A stretch of 5,777 nucleotides of DNA, from positions 1-5,777 of the forward strand of contig JBOFTV010000009.1 of the NCBI GenBank assembly GCA_051652245.1, read 5' to 3'. The notes below the pieces were generated by a model. That model was not told where the DNA came from, did not search any database, and was given only the letters and a program-made list of their open reading frames with translations. Made by a program: the position numbers and the translations under genes. This document shows positions 1 to 5,777 of the stretch, in pieces. Numbering within the stretch: the first letter of the stretch is position 1; every line of letters begins with the position of its first letter. This DNA comes from BHER01 sp051652245. GTDB taxonomy: Bacteria; Bacillota_I; Bacilli_A; Culicoidibacterales; Culicoidibacteraceae.

Positions 1-2
1 CG

Positions 3-1331
3 GTATTGGGCTTTTTGGCATTTCATTTGACGATAAATTATCTTTTAGGACTTCAAGGAATAACAGCAGCAACAACAACAGTCAAAGCTTTGATGGAAAC
101 CAAGGGACTATCGCTGATCGAGGCTAGTATTGAAAATGCGAGATATGAAGTTGTCTTAGGCTTCTTTACGTATCGAATGAATGTTTTTGCGGGAATTATT
201 GTGGGCTTGGTTGTTAGCGCACTCCATAATAAATTTTATCGAATTAAGCTGCCGGATGTCATTAACTTTTTTGGGGGAAAACGATTTGTGCCAATTATTG
301 TCCTCGTGCTGATTCCTTTTGTGGCGGGTATTTCTTATGCGATTTGGCCAGCGTTTGATTATGTGATTGCAATGTTGGGCTTAGTAATTGCGTCTACTGG
401 GGTATTTGGGACATTCATTTTTGGTCTCTTGAATCGGTTGTTGATTCCCACAGGATTGCATCATATTTTAAATCAGTTAGTGCGCTTCACACCAATTGGT
501 GGAACAGCTGTAATTGATGGGGAAACAGTCAATGGGGCCTTAAATATTTATTCGGGAGCACTTGCTGCTAAAGTGGCGGTGCCAATTGAAACATTTCAGC
601 TGGCAACAAGATATATTGGTCAAGGACATATGCTTACAGCGGTGTTTGCACTACCGGGAGCCGCCTATGCAATGATTAAAACGGCACCCAAAGAAAAACA
701 GAAAATGGTTGCTACATTATTGATTGCCGGGGTTGCAGCATCGATGGTTACGGGTATTACAGAACCGCTTGAATTTTCGTTCATGTTTGTCTCACCAATA
801 TTATTTGTGTTTCATGCCGTTATGACGGGGTTAGGATATATGGTTATGGCAATGTTAAATGTATCGGTTGGAAATATTCAGGGGGGCTTGATTGATTTTA
901 TCATTTTTGGTGTATTTAGAGGATTAGCAACAAATTGGTTTTGGATACCGGTTGTTGGTTCTGGCGTTTTTTACATTTATTATAAAGTCTTTTGCTTTGT
1001 TATTTTACGGTTTAATGTTAATACACCAGGACGAGGTGAGGATGAAAATTTGGAGGAGGACAGCCTGATAACTTCATTAGCGCGGACTGTATTAATTGTT
1101 GACGGCCTAGGTGGATTAGCAAATATTATTGAAATTGAAAACTGCTTTACGCGGCTCCGGGTGGAGTTAGTTGATGGTAAGCTAGTTGATGAACAAATTC
1201 TTAAAAAAACGAACCCAGCCGGGATACTAAAACAGGGCGATAACTTTTATCATGTTATCTATGGACTTCAAGTAGAGGAAATTGCTAGGGATGTTAAAAG
1301 TTATATCAAAAACAAGAAAAATGGGAATTGA
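3..1331 (+). CDS. PTS permease EIIC-EIIB (EIIBC), maltose/alpha-glucoside type, 5' truncated
   Basis: Membrane sugar permease of the phosphotransferase system. It imports a disaccharide and phosphorylates it, probably at C6 of one glucose unit. The reading frame is already open at the window edge, and the TTG at 6 is an internal codon. About 441 residues are visible; MalP/GlvC-type proteins are about 520-530, so roughly 80 N-terminal residues are missing. Numbering from the TTG at 6, residues 1-335 are the EIIC domain with several hydrophobic segments (about 61-74, 94-109, 118-141, 235-250, 260-285, 311-335) and the conserved GITEPLEF substrate-site motif at 250-257. A hydrophilic linker (about 336-353) leads to an EIIB domain (about 354-437) with the motif ENCFTRLR. 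Cys380 (codon 1143-1145) is the expected phosphorylated residue. No EIIA domain follows, so an EIIA-Glc-type protein must act in trans. The next gene, a GH4 6-phospho-alpha-glucosidase, supports an alpha-glucoside substrate, but the exact sugar is inferred. Confidence 0.93.
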   Translation, partial: VLGFLAFHLTINYLLGLQGITAATTTVKALMETKGLSLIEASIENARYEVVLGFFTYRMNVFAGIIVGLVVSALHNKFYRIKLPDVINFFGGKRFVPIIVLVLIPFVAGISYAIWPAFDYVIAMLGLVIASTGVFGTFIFGLLNRLLIPTGLHHILNQLVRFTPIGGTAVIDGETVNGALNIYSGALAAKVAVPIETFQLATRYIGQGHMLTAVFALPGAAYAMIKTAPKEKQKMVATLLIAGVAASMVTGITEPLEFSFMFVSPILFVFHAVMTGLGYMVMAMLNVSVGNIQGGLIDFIIFGVFRGLATNWFWIPVVGSGVFYIYYKVFCFVILRFNVNTPGRGEDENLEEDSLITSLARTVLIVDGLGGLANIIEIENCFTRLRVELVDGKLVDEQILKKTNPAGILKQGDNFYHVIYGLQVEEIARDVKSYIKNKKNGN

Positions 1332-1350
1332 TTGAAGGAATGTAGACTTA

Positions 1351-1370
1351 TATTTTCAGTCCGAAAAATA
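1351..1370 (+). other. Weak AT-rich inverted repeat in the permease-malA gap
   Basis: TATTTTC at 1351-1357 can pair with GAAAAATA at 1363-1370 around the loop AGTCC, with one bulged A. It lies 19 nt upstream of the stronger hairpin at 1390-1409. No T-run follows it, so it is not a terminator. It may be part of a structured leader for malA or simply chance in AT-rich DNA. Confidence 0.25.
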
Positions 1371-1383
1371 AATAAAAGAGAGA

Positions 1384-1415
1384 GAGGGAGTCGAGTTAGT
1401 CTACTCGACGTAATC
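1384..1415 (+). promoter_or_regulatory. malA ribosome binding site with an intervening hairpin
   Basis: The only plausible Shine-Dalgarno for malA is GAGG at 1384-1387, at the end of an (AG)5 purine tract. It lies 28 nt from the ATG at 1416, too far for normal initiation. Between them is a perfect inverted repeat: GTCGAGT at 1390-1396 and ACTCGAC at 1403-1409, with a 6-nt loop. If these 20 nt fold in the mRNA, the remaining spacing is 8 nt (1388-1389 plus 1410-1415), which is close to ideal. The pairing is seen directly; the role in initiation is inferred. The hairpin has no T-run after it, so it is not a terminator. An operator or an mRNA processing site are alternatives. Confidence 0.6.
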
Positions 1416-2750
1416 ATGATGAAGAAATTTAATGTCACAATTGTAGGTGGGGGTTCAACTTGGACACCCGGGTTACTTAAAGCGCTAATCAAGTTTTTGG
1501 ACCGCTTTGCCTTAAAAAAGTTGACCTTGTTTGATATCAATGCGCAAAGGCAAGAAATTATTGGGGGATTCGGTGAAATTCTTTTTCGCGAACTTGCCCC
1601 AACCGTTGAATTTAAGCAGACAATAGATAAGCGTGTTGCCTATGAGGATGTCGATTTTGTTTTCTGCCAAATGCGTACGGGTGGTTATGAGATGCGAACA
1701 AAGGATGAGGAAATACCGTTATCATATGGGGTGATTGGCCAAGAAACTTGTGGTGCTGGAGGTTTTGCATATGGAATGCGTTCAATTAGGGATATGATTG
1801 AAATGGTGGAAGATGTCCGAAAATATCAAAAAGACGCTTGGATTTTAAACTATACAAACCCAGCCGCAATTGTTGCCTATGCTTTAAAAAAAGCCTTCCC
1901 CAAGGACGATAAAATCCTTAACATTTGTGATCAACCGATTAATTTAATCCACTCATATGCCAAAATCATGAATTATGATTATAACAAAATCGAGCCTAAG
2001 TATTTTGGCTTAAATCATTTTGGTTGGTTTACTAATCTTTACGACGAAAATGGCGTTGACATGCTACCGCAGTTAAAAGCCGAAATCATGAAAAATGGTT
2101 TTCGACCAGCAGATGCCCAACAGCGGGATCAATCATGGCTTGACACGTATGGTTTGGTCCAGGATATGTTAATTGATACACCTGAATTTTTACCTAATAC
2201 GTATTTGCAATATTATCTCTATTCAAAACACAAAGTCACACAGTTAAATCCAAGGAGAACAAGAGCAGCTGAGGTTATTGCGGGCCGAGAAAAGCGTGTT
2301 TTTGCAGAATGTCGTGCTGTTATTAAAAGTGGAAGTGCCTTAGGAGCAGATGTTGTTCAAAATGATGCACATGGTGAGATGATTGTTGCCATAGCGGAGT
2401 CAATTGCTAACAATCGGAAACGCTATTATATTGTCATCGTCGAAAATAAGGGGATTATTCCTAATTTACCAGCAGATGCCATGGTTGAAGTAACCTGTTT
2501 GCTAGGAAATCGTGGGCCTGAGCCACTAGCAGTCGGAGAAATTGGTACATTTTACAAAGCATTAATTGAAAATCAATATGGCTATGAACGTTTGACAGTA
2601 GAAGCCTATTTTGAGAAATCATATACAAAGGCGTTACAAGCTTTGACGCTTAATCGGACCATTACGGATGCTAAACTAGCAAGACAGATTCTAGATAAGT
2701 TAATAAGCGAAAATAAAGGCTATTGGCCAACATTAGAGGTGAAAAATTAA
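1416..2750 (+). CDS. malA: 6-phospho-alpha-glucosidase, GH4 (MalA/GlvA-like)
   Basis: Cytoplasmic enzyme that hydrolyses 6-phosphorylated alpha-glucosides such as maltose 6-phosphate into glucose 6-phosphate and a second sugar. GH4 enzymes use NAD+ and a divalent metal (usually Mn2+) in a redox-elimination mechanism. The 444-residue product matches the usual family length (about 440). It has an N-terminal dinucleotide-binding loop VGGGSTWTPG (10-19), GQETCGAGG (109-117), NYTNPA (145-150), the metal-site motif ICDQP with Cys171-Asp172, GLNHFGW with His201, and NTYLQYYL (261-268) containing the likely catalytic Tyr263. Cys-Asp rather than Cys-Asn is the signature separating alpha- from beta-specific phospho-glucosidases in GH4. 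The overall sequence resembles Bacillus subtilis MalA/GlvA as I recall it. ATG 1416 was chosen because family similarity begins there; an in-frame TTG at 1332 would add 28 unrelated residues, and ATG 1419 is also possible. It follows the permease gene, and chbG starts one base after its stop. Sucrose-isomer phosphates are other possible substrates. Confidence 0.93.
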   Translation: MMKKFNVTIVGGGSTWTPGLLKALIKFLDRFALKKLTLFDINAQRQEIIGGFGEILFRELAPTVEFKQTIDKRVAYEDVDFVFCQMRTGGYEMRTKDEEIPLSYGVIGQETCGAGGFAYGMRSIRDMIEMVEDVRKYQKDAWILNYTNPAAIVAYALKKAFPKDDKILNICDQPINLIHSYAKIMNYDYNKIEPKYFGLNHFGWFTNLYDENGVDMLPQLKAEIMKNGFRPADAQQRDQSWLDTYGLVQDMLIDTPEFLPNTYLQYYLYSKHKVTQLNPRRTRAAEVIAGREKRVFAECRAVIKSGSALGADVVQNDAHGEMIVAIAESIANNRKRYYIVIVENKGIIPNLPADAMVEVTCLLGNRGPEPLAVGEIGTFYKALIENQYGYERLTVEAYFEKSYTKALQALTLNRTITDAKLARQILDKLISENKGYWPTLEVKN

Positions 2751-2751
2751 G

Positions 2752-3510
2752 ATGACAAAAATGATAATAAATGCTGATGATTTTGGTTATTCAAATGGGA
2801 TAAACTATGGAATAATCGATGCCTTTAGTCGAGGCATGTTAACTTCAACAACATTAATGGTAACAATGCCAGGCTTTGACCACGCCATTGGCTTAATGAA
2901 GCAGTTCCCCAGTCTCCCAGTCGGTTTACATGTCAATTTAACATTTGGAAAACCATTAAGTCATGCCAGTGAAATACCAAGTCTTCTGGGTCCAAATAGT
3001 GAGTTTATTAAGCCAAAACAGCGGCTGGCAACAGCCAAATATAATTGCGAAGAAGTCTATAGGGAAGCAAAAAAGCAATATCAAAAATTCATTGCCACTA
3101 CAGGAAAAAAGCCAATACAAATAGATACACATTTATTTTCATCGGACTTATACCCCGAAGTAACAGCAGCGCTAAAACAGCTCGCAGCAGAAAACGGTAT
3201 TCCGCTCCGAAATCATGAGACAGACTTTTTTTCTAGAGTACCTTTGATTACGCAAAGGACATTTAAGGGGCAGGAAGGCTTGGACTATATCAGTGAAAAT
3301 ATACTGGAAATTTCTCAATATGAGTATGTTGAAATCATGGCACATCCGGGATATGTTGATCAATATCTTTTAAATAATTCAACATATAATTACCAACGGG
3401 TAGCAGAAGTTGCGTTCCTTACAAGTGAGCACTTTAAAATACTCTTAGCAGAAAATAAGATTGAATGTATTAATTTTAGTCAAGTACCAACTAAAATAGT
3501 GATTAAATAG
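2752..3510 (+). CDS. chbG: ChbG/YdjC-family carbohydrate deacetylase
   Basis: Predicted cytoplasmic metal-dependent deacetylase. Escherichia coli ChbG removes one N-acetyl group from chitobiose 6-phosphate and related chito-oligosaccharides so that they can induce and be hydrolysed. The 252-residue product matches the family length. It carries NADDFG (7-12), TSTT (31-34), GLHVNLTFGKPL (58-69) and MAHPGYVD (196-203). The expected metal ligands are present: Asp10, His60 and His127. After His127, however, the family's usual DSHHHVH motif reads DTHLFSS (125-131), so the following histidines are lost. The Shine-Dalgarno GAGGTGA (2736-2742) lies inside the end of malA, 9 nt from the ATG, and the 1-base gap after the malA stop suggests translational coupling. 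ATG 2761 is a less well spaced alternative start. The neighbours suggest that it acts on an imported phosphorylated disaccharide, but the real substrate is unknown. Confidence 0.9.
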   Translation: MTKMIINADDFGYSNGINYGIIDAFSRGMLTSTTLMVTMPGFDHAIGLMKQFPSLPVGLHVNLTFGKPLSHASEIPSLLGPNSEFIKPKQRLATAKYNCEEVYREAKKQYQKFIATTGKKPIQIDTHLFSSDLYPEVTAALKQLAAENGIPLRNHETDFFSRVPLITQRTFKGQEGLDYISENILEISQYEYVEIMAHPGYVDQYLLNNSTYNYQRVAEVAFLTSEHFKILLAENKIECINFSQVPTKIVIK

Positions 3511-3531
3511 CAGTCCAAAATATGTTATACT
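3503..3531 (+). promoter_or_regulatory. Probable extended -10 promoter for ogt
   Basis: The -10 box TATACT (3526-3531) is preceded by TG at 3523-3524, giving an extended -10 element. The -35 region is poor: TTAAAT at 3503-3508, overlapping the chbG stop codon, with a 17-nt spacer. Transcription would start near 3538, about 10 nt before the ogt Shine-Dalgarno. A perfect dyad, ATGTTA (3522-3527) and TAACAT (3532-3537) with a 4-nt centre, overlaps the -10 and could be a repressor site; no known consensus was recognised. Confidence 0.5.
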
Positions 3532-3547
3532 TAACATTAGCAGAAAT

Positions 3548-3551
3548 GAGG
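3548..3551 (+). promoter_or_regulatory. ogt Shine-Dalgarno that decides the start codon
   Basis: GAGG sits one base before an in-frame ATG at 3553, too close for initiation, but 10 nt before the ATG at 3562, which is normal spacing. This favours 3562 over the longer frame. Confidence 0.65.
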
Positions 3552-3561
3552 TATGAGAAGA

Positions 3562-4029
3562 ATGAGGACAGCAGCAATATTTAATCAAGCAATTAAAACA
3601 CCCTATGGGTGGTTTGAAATAGTTGCAAGTGACCACTATTTAGATCAACTAATAAAACGCGACGATGACCAAATAGAGCAAAAGCCCAATAAAATTACGG
3701 GAGAGGTTGCGAGGCAGTTAACAAAATATTTTCTAGGGGAGTTGGAGGTATTCGACTTACCGATCTATTTTCCCAATTCATTTACGGGGCAAGTCTATAA
3801 AGCACTACTAGGGACAAACTTTGGGGCTAAAATTTCATATCAAGAACTAGGAACGCTTGCTGGTAGTAATGCACCTAGAGCTGTAGGAACAGCGATGGCT
3901 AATAATAAAATCCCAATCATAATCCCTTGTCACCGTGTGATTAAAAGTACAGGGAAATTAGGTAATTATGCATTTGGAACAGAAATGAAGCAACAATTAT
4001 TGGATTTTGAAAGTAGTATGTTAAGGTGA
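3562..4029 (+). CDS. ogt: Methylated-DNA-protein cysteine S-methyltransferase (Ogt/MGMT)
   Basis: DNA repair protein that takes the alkyl group from O6-alkylguanine or O4-alkylthymine onto its own cysteine in one irreversible step. The 155-residue product is a normal size for single-domain Ogt proteins. The N-terminal part (1-70) is the variable RNase H-like domain. The C-terminal DNA-binding and active domain holds ISYQELGTLAG (91-101), PRAVGTAMANN (105-115) with the likely Arg106 finger of the helix-turn-helix, and the active site PCHRV (122-126) with acceptor Cys123 (codon 3928-3930). It ends with the GNYAFGTEMK region (134-143) and LLDFE. The start at 3562 is chosen from the spacing of the GAGG at 3548; starting at 3553 would add MRR. 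It stands 51 nt after chbG with a probable promoter of its own and is followed by a strong terminator. It has no obvious link to sugar use. No Ada regulatory domain is present. Confidence 0.94.
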   Translation: MRTAAIFNQAIKTPYGWFEIVASDHYLDQLIKRDDDQIEQKPNKITGEVARQLTKYFLGELEVFDLPIYFPNSFTGQVYKALLGTNFGAKISYQELGTLAGSNAPRAVGTAMANNKIPIIIPCHRVIKSTGKLGNYAFGTEMKQQLLDFESSMLR

Positions 4030-4037
4030 ATTAGTCT

Positions 4038-4065
4038 AAAAAAGTAGGGTGTACCTGCTTTTTTT
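4038..4065 (+). terminator. Rho-independent terminator after ogt
   Basis: An 11-bp stem is formed by AAAAAAGTAGG (4038-4048) and CCTGCTTTTTT (4054-4064) with loop GTGTA and one T-G wobble. It begins 8 nt after the ogt stop and ends in seven Ts (4059-4065). The A-run on the 5' arm means it could also work on the opposite strand, although no converging gene is visible here. It closes the permease-malA-chbG-ogt block. Confidence 0.9.
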
Positions 4066-4097
4066 GGTGTTTCCTGAAAAAATGGTGTCTTTTTTTC

Positions 4098-4126
4098 TTG
4101 CATATAAGTTGATAAAAGGGTATTAT
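4098..4126 (+). promoter_or_regulatory. Sigma-A-type promoter of the oligopeptide-binding gene
   Basis: TTGCAT (4098-4103) and TATTAT (4121-4126) are separated by 17 nt, and the -10 matches the consensus at five of six positions. The start would fall near 4133, giving a leader of about 25 nt with the Shine-Dalgarno GAGGAGG at 4143-4149. A-runs and T-runs just upstream (4077-4082, 4090-4096) could act as UP-like or curved DNA. An alternative -35, TTGATA at 4109-4114, has no well-spaced -10 that leaves the Shine-Dalgarno intact. Confidence 0.6.
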
Positions 4127-4157
4127 ATATTTAATAATATTTGAGGAGGAACTTAGG

Positions 4158-5777
4158 ATGAGTTACATAAAAAAAATAGTCGGGGTCGTAATGAGTGTCG
4201 TTATCTTGGCATCGTGCGGTGGTGCAGAGAGTAAACCAAAAGATAATATTTTGAAGGTTGCAACGGAGTTAAAGTCATCGACAATTTTTCATCAGGAGAC
4301 AAGTGAAATCGCCAATTTTGATCATATTGGTCAGTTTTTAGAGGGACTAGTTGAGTATGATTTGGAGAAGAAAATTGTTCCAGCAGGAGCGGAGTCGTGG
4401 ACGCTATCAGGGGATGCAAAAAGCTATACCTTTAAACTAAGACGGGATGCTATCTGGTCAAATAATGTGCCAGTTATGGCAAAAGATTATGTCTATAGCT
4501 GGAGGACGTTAGTTAATAATGAGAAAGCGGATTATCGCTTTTTAGCAGCGGCTATTAAAAATGGGCAGAAAATAATGGATAAAGAAGCCGCTGTTACAAC
4601 ACTTGGTGTTAGAGCAATTGATGATTATACGCTAGAAGTGGAGCTTGAGCAGCCATTAGCCTATTTTCTTGATTATCTGGCATTTCCCACATTTTTCCCT
4701 TTAAATGAGGATGAGTATCAGAAAATTGGCGCAGCTAATTATGGTACTTCAGCGGAAACAGTTTTAGCAAATGGTCCATTCATTGTTGAACGATATACGC
4801 CAGATGCTGAAGTTATTTTTAAGAAAAATGATAAATATTGGGGCAAGAAAAATGTTAAACTTGCAGGTGTCAATGTGAAGATAATTGCGGAAACGTCAAC
4901 GCAGGCGACATTGTTTGATCAAGGGGATTTAGATGTTTTACGATTAGAAGGCGATTTAATTGATAAATATACAGGTGAGAGTACAATTATTTCGACTTTA
5001 CAAAGCAGGATTGATTATATGTATATTTCGGGAACCACGGGTACACCAGATGCCCTCTTAAGCAATCAAAACTTTCGGTTGGCTGTAGGGCGGGCAATTG
5101 ATAAAGATTTAATTGTGAATAATATTTTGAAAAATGGCTCAGCACGGTTGGATGGGCTGGTTCCTAGTGAGTTTGGTAGAGTTGGCGACCAATTTTATCG
5201 CGAATTTGCCAAGACACCAGAAACTGCATTATTTGATAAAACGAAGGCATTAGAATACTTAAGTAAAGCAAAGGCTGAGCTAGGAGCAACACCCTTAGTA
5301 TTTACGCTGTTGCACAGGGATTTACCAAATGATAAGAAAGTGTATGAAAACTTAAAAGCACAAATCGAGACAAATTTACCAGGTGTAGTTGTAAATCTCG
5401 AATCGATGCCAAATCAACTGTATTTCCGTAAATTAAAAGAGAAAAGAACAGTAGCAGCAGGAGCGGGCTGGAGTCCTGATTACTTTGATGTTTCAACGTA
5501 CTTTGATTTATTTACGGAGAAATCACCATATAATTATGCTAATATTCAAGATAAGGTTTATCAAGAAAATGTAAGCAAGGCTGGATCTGCTGAATTAGTT
5601 ACAGATGTTCAGAAAAGGGCAGCACACTTTGTTGAAGCAGAGAAAAGTTTGCTTGCTGATGGAACATTTATACCACTATACCAGACAGGAAGGAAGTATA
5701 ATATTAAACCATATGTTAAAAATTATCAACTAGCACCAATTTCACCGACGGTTTACTATAAAAATGTGGAATTAGTG
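4158..5777 (+). CDS. Oligopeptide ABC transporter substrate-binding lipoprotein (OppA family), 3' end missing
   Basis: Extracytoplasmic receptor that binds peptides and delivers them to an Opp-type ABC importer. The frame gives 540 codons with no stop before the window end. Family members are about 540-550 residues, so only a few residues are probably missing. The signal is a short lipoprotein type: basic start (MSYIKK), hydrophobic stretch 7-18, lipobox LASC with Cys20 as the lipidated residue, then a polar linker. The SBP_bac_5 fold is indicated by AKDYVYSWRTL (108-118), a GVRAIDDYTLEVEL strand (150-163), LANGPFIVERY (203-213), KNDKYWG (223-229), FRLAVGRAID (306-315) and WSPDYFDVSTYFDLF (438-452). 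In the last motif Asp441 may correspond to the OppA aspartate that holds the peptide N-terminus; this is by analogy only. A strong GAGGAGG lies 8 nt before the ATG. It has its own promoter after a terminator. No permease or ATPase genes are visible in the window, so it may be a stand-alone receptor or the first gene of an operon continuing to the right. A pheromone-binding (PrgZ-like) role cannot be excluded. Confidence 0.93.
   Translation, partial: MSYIKKIVGVVMSVVILASCGGAESKPKDNILKVATELKSSTIFHQETSEIANFDHIGQFLEGLVEYDLEKKIVPAGAESWTLSGDAKSYTFKLRRDAIWSNNVPVMAKDYVYSWRTLVNNEKADYRFLAAAIKNGQKIMDKEAAVTTLGVRAIDDYTLEVELEQPLAYFLDYLAFPTFFPLNEDEYQKIGAANYGTSAETVLANGPFIVERYTPDAEVIFKKNDKYWGKKNVKLAGVNVKIIAETSTQATLFDQGDLDVLRLEGDLIDKYTGESTIISTLQSRIDYMYISGTTGTPDALLSNQNFRLAVGRAIDKDLIVNNILKNGSARLDGLVPSEFGRVGDQFYREFAKTPETALFDKTKALEYLSKAKAELGATPLVFTLLHRDLPNDKKVYENLKAQIETNLPGVVVNLESMPNQLYFRKLKEKRTVAAGAGWSPDYFDVSTYFDLFTEKSPYNYANIQDKVYQENVSKAGSAELVTDVQKRAAHFVEAEKSLLADGTFIPLYQTGRKYNIKPYVKNYQLAPISPTVYYKNVELV

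Noticed and set aside
1328..1356. Possible promoter TTGATT - 17 nt - TATTTT between permease and malA
   Set aside because: Both boxes are weak matches in AT-rich DNA; the operon context explains malA expression without it.
1351..1370. Resemblance to a CodY box (ATTTTCAG half)
   Set aside because: The second half is displaced by three bases, so the ungapped match to the 15-bp consensus is poor.
1377..1386. (AG)5 tract upstream of malA as a possible phase-variation repeat
   Set aside because: Five dinucleotide units are short, and a slip would not change the distance between the GAGG at its end and the ATG.
1332..1415. In-frame TTG directly after the permease stop, giving a 28-residue longer GH4 protein
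   Set aside because: The extra residues do not resemble the GH4 N-terminus, which starts just before the VGGGST loop, and the span contains the hairpin and purine-rich ribosome binding site. The shared frame with the permease is probably chance.
1474..1492. cre-like sequence (TTAAAGCGCTAATC) inside malA
   Set aside because: The core resembles a catabolite-responsive element, but the right half is out of register with the consensus and it lies inside coding sequence.
1301..1540. 79-codon minus-strand open frame
   Set aside because: It lies antisense across the permease end and malA start, with no recognisable product; it is a shadow of the real genes.
3172..3636. Two 63-codon minus-strand open frames (3172-3363 and 3445-3636)
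   Set aside because: Both lie mainly antisense to chbG or ogt, one spanning their gap, and have no family features.
1396..4038. 8-mer TTAGTCTA shared by the malA hairpin region (1396-1403) and the sequence before the ogt terminator (4031-4038)
   Set aside because: A single 8-base repeat within the non-coding DNA of this window is about what chance would give.
4201..5496. Minus-strand open frames at 4201-4419 and 5302-5496
   Set aside because: They are antisense to the OppA-family gene, whose plus-strand frame is open throughout and matches the family along its length.

Overview
The window looks like chromosomal DNA of an AT-rich, low-GC Gram-positive bacterium, most likely in the Lactobacillales. 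This rests on the base composition, strong GAGG-type ribosome binding sites, a PTS sugar transporter paired with an NAD-dependent phospho-glycosidase, and an OppA-like lipoprotein with a Firmicute-style lipobox. The species cannot be named from the sequence alone. All five genes lie on the plus strand, and both window ends cut through genes.

Positions 1-3510 hold a sugar-uptake operon. It contains the 3' part of an EIIC-EIIB (EIIBC) PTS permease of the maltose/alpha-glucoside type, then a glycoside hydrolase family 4 (GH4) 6-phospho-alpha-glucosidase (MalA/GlvA-like), then a ChbG/YdjC carbohydrate deacetylase. The expected route is import and phosphorylation of a disaccharide by the permease, cleavage of the sugar 6-phosphate by the GH4 enzyme, and deacetylation by ChbG if the substrate carries an N-acetyl group. 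The permease-malA gap is 84 nt and holds a perfect 7-bp hairpin between the Shine-Dalgarno and the start codon. The malA-chbG gap is one base. The operon promoter is upstream of the window.

Positions 3511-4065 hold ogt, a methylated-DNA-protein cysteine methyltransferase for DNA alkylation repair. It has a probable extended -10 promoter in the 51-nt gap after chbG. No terminator separates it from the sugar operon, so it may also receive read-through. A clear Rho-independent terminator closes the block.

Positions 4066-4157 are a short AT-rich control region with a sigma-A-type promoter and a strong ribosome binding site. Positions 4158-5777 hold a nearly complete OppA-family oligopeptide-binding lipoprotein, still open at the window end.

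Most of the window is ordinary metabolic and transport content. I see no mobile element, CRISPR array, RNA gene or defence system. The points worth a second look are the hairpin inside the malA translation start, the pairing of an alpha-type GH4 with a ChbG deacetylase, and the altered second histidine motif of that deacetylase.
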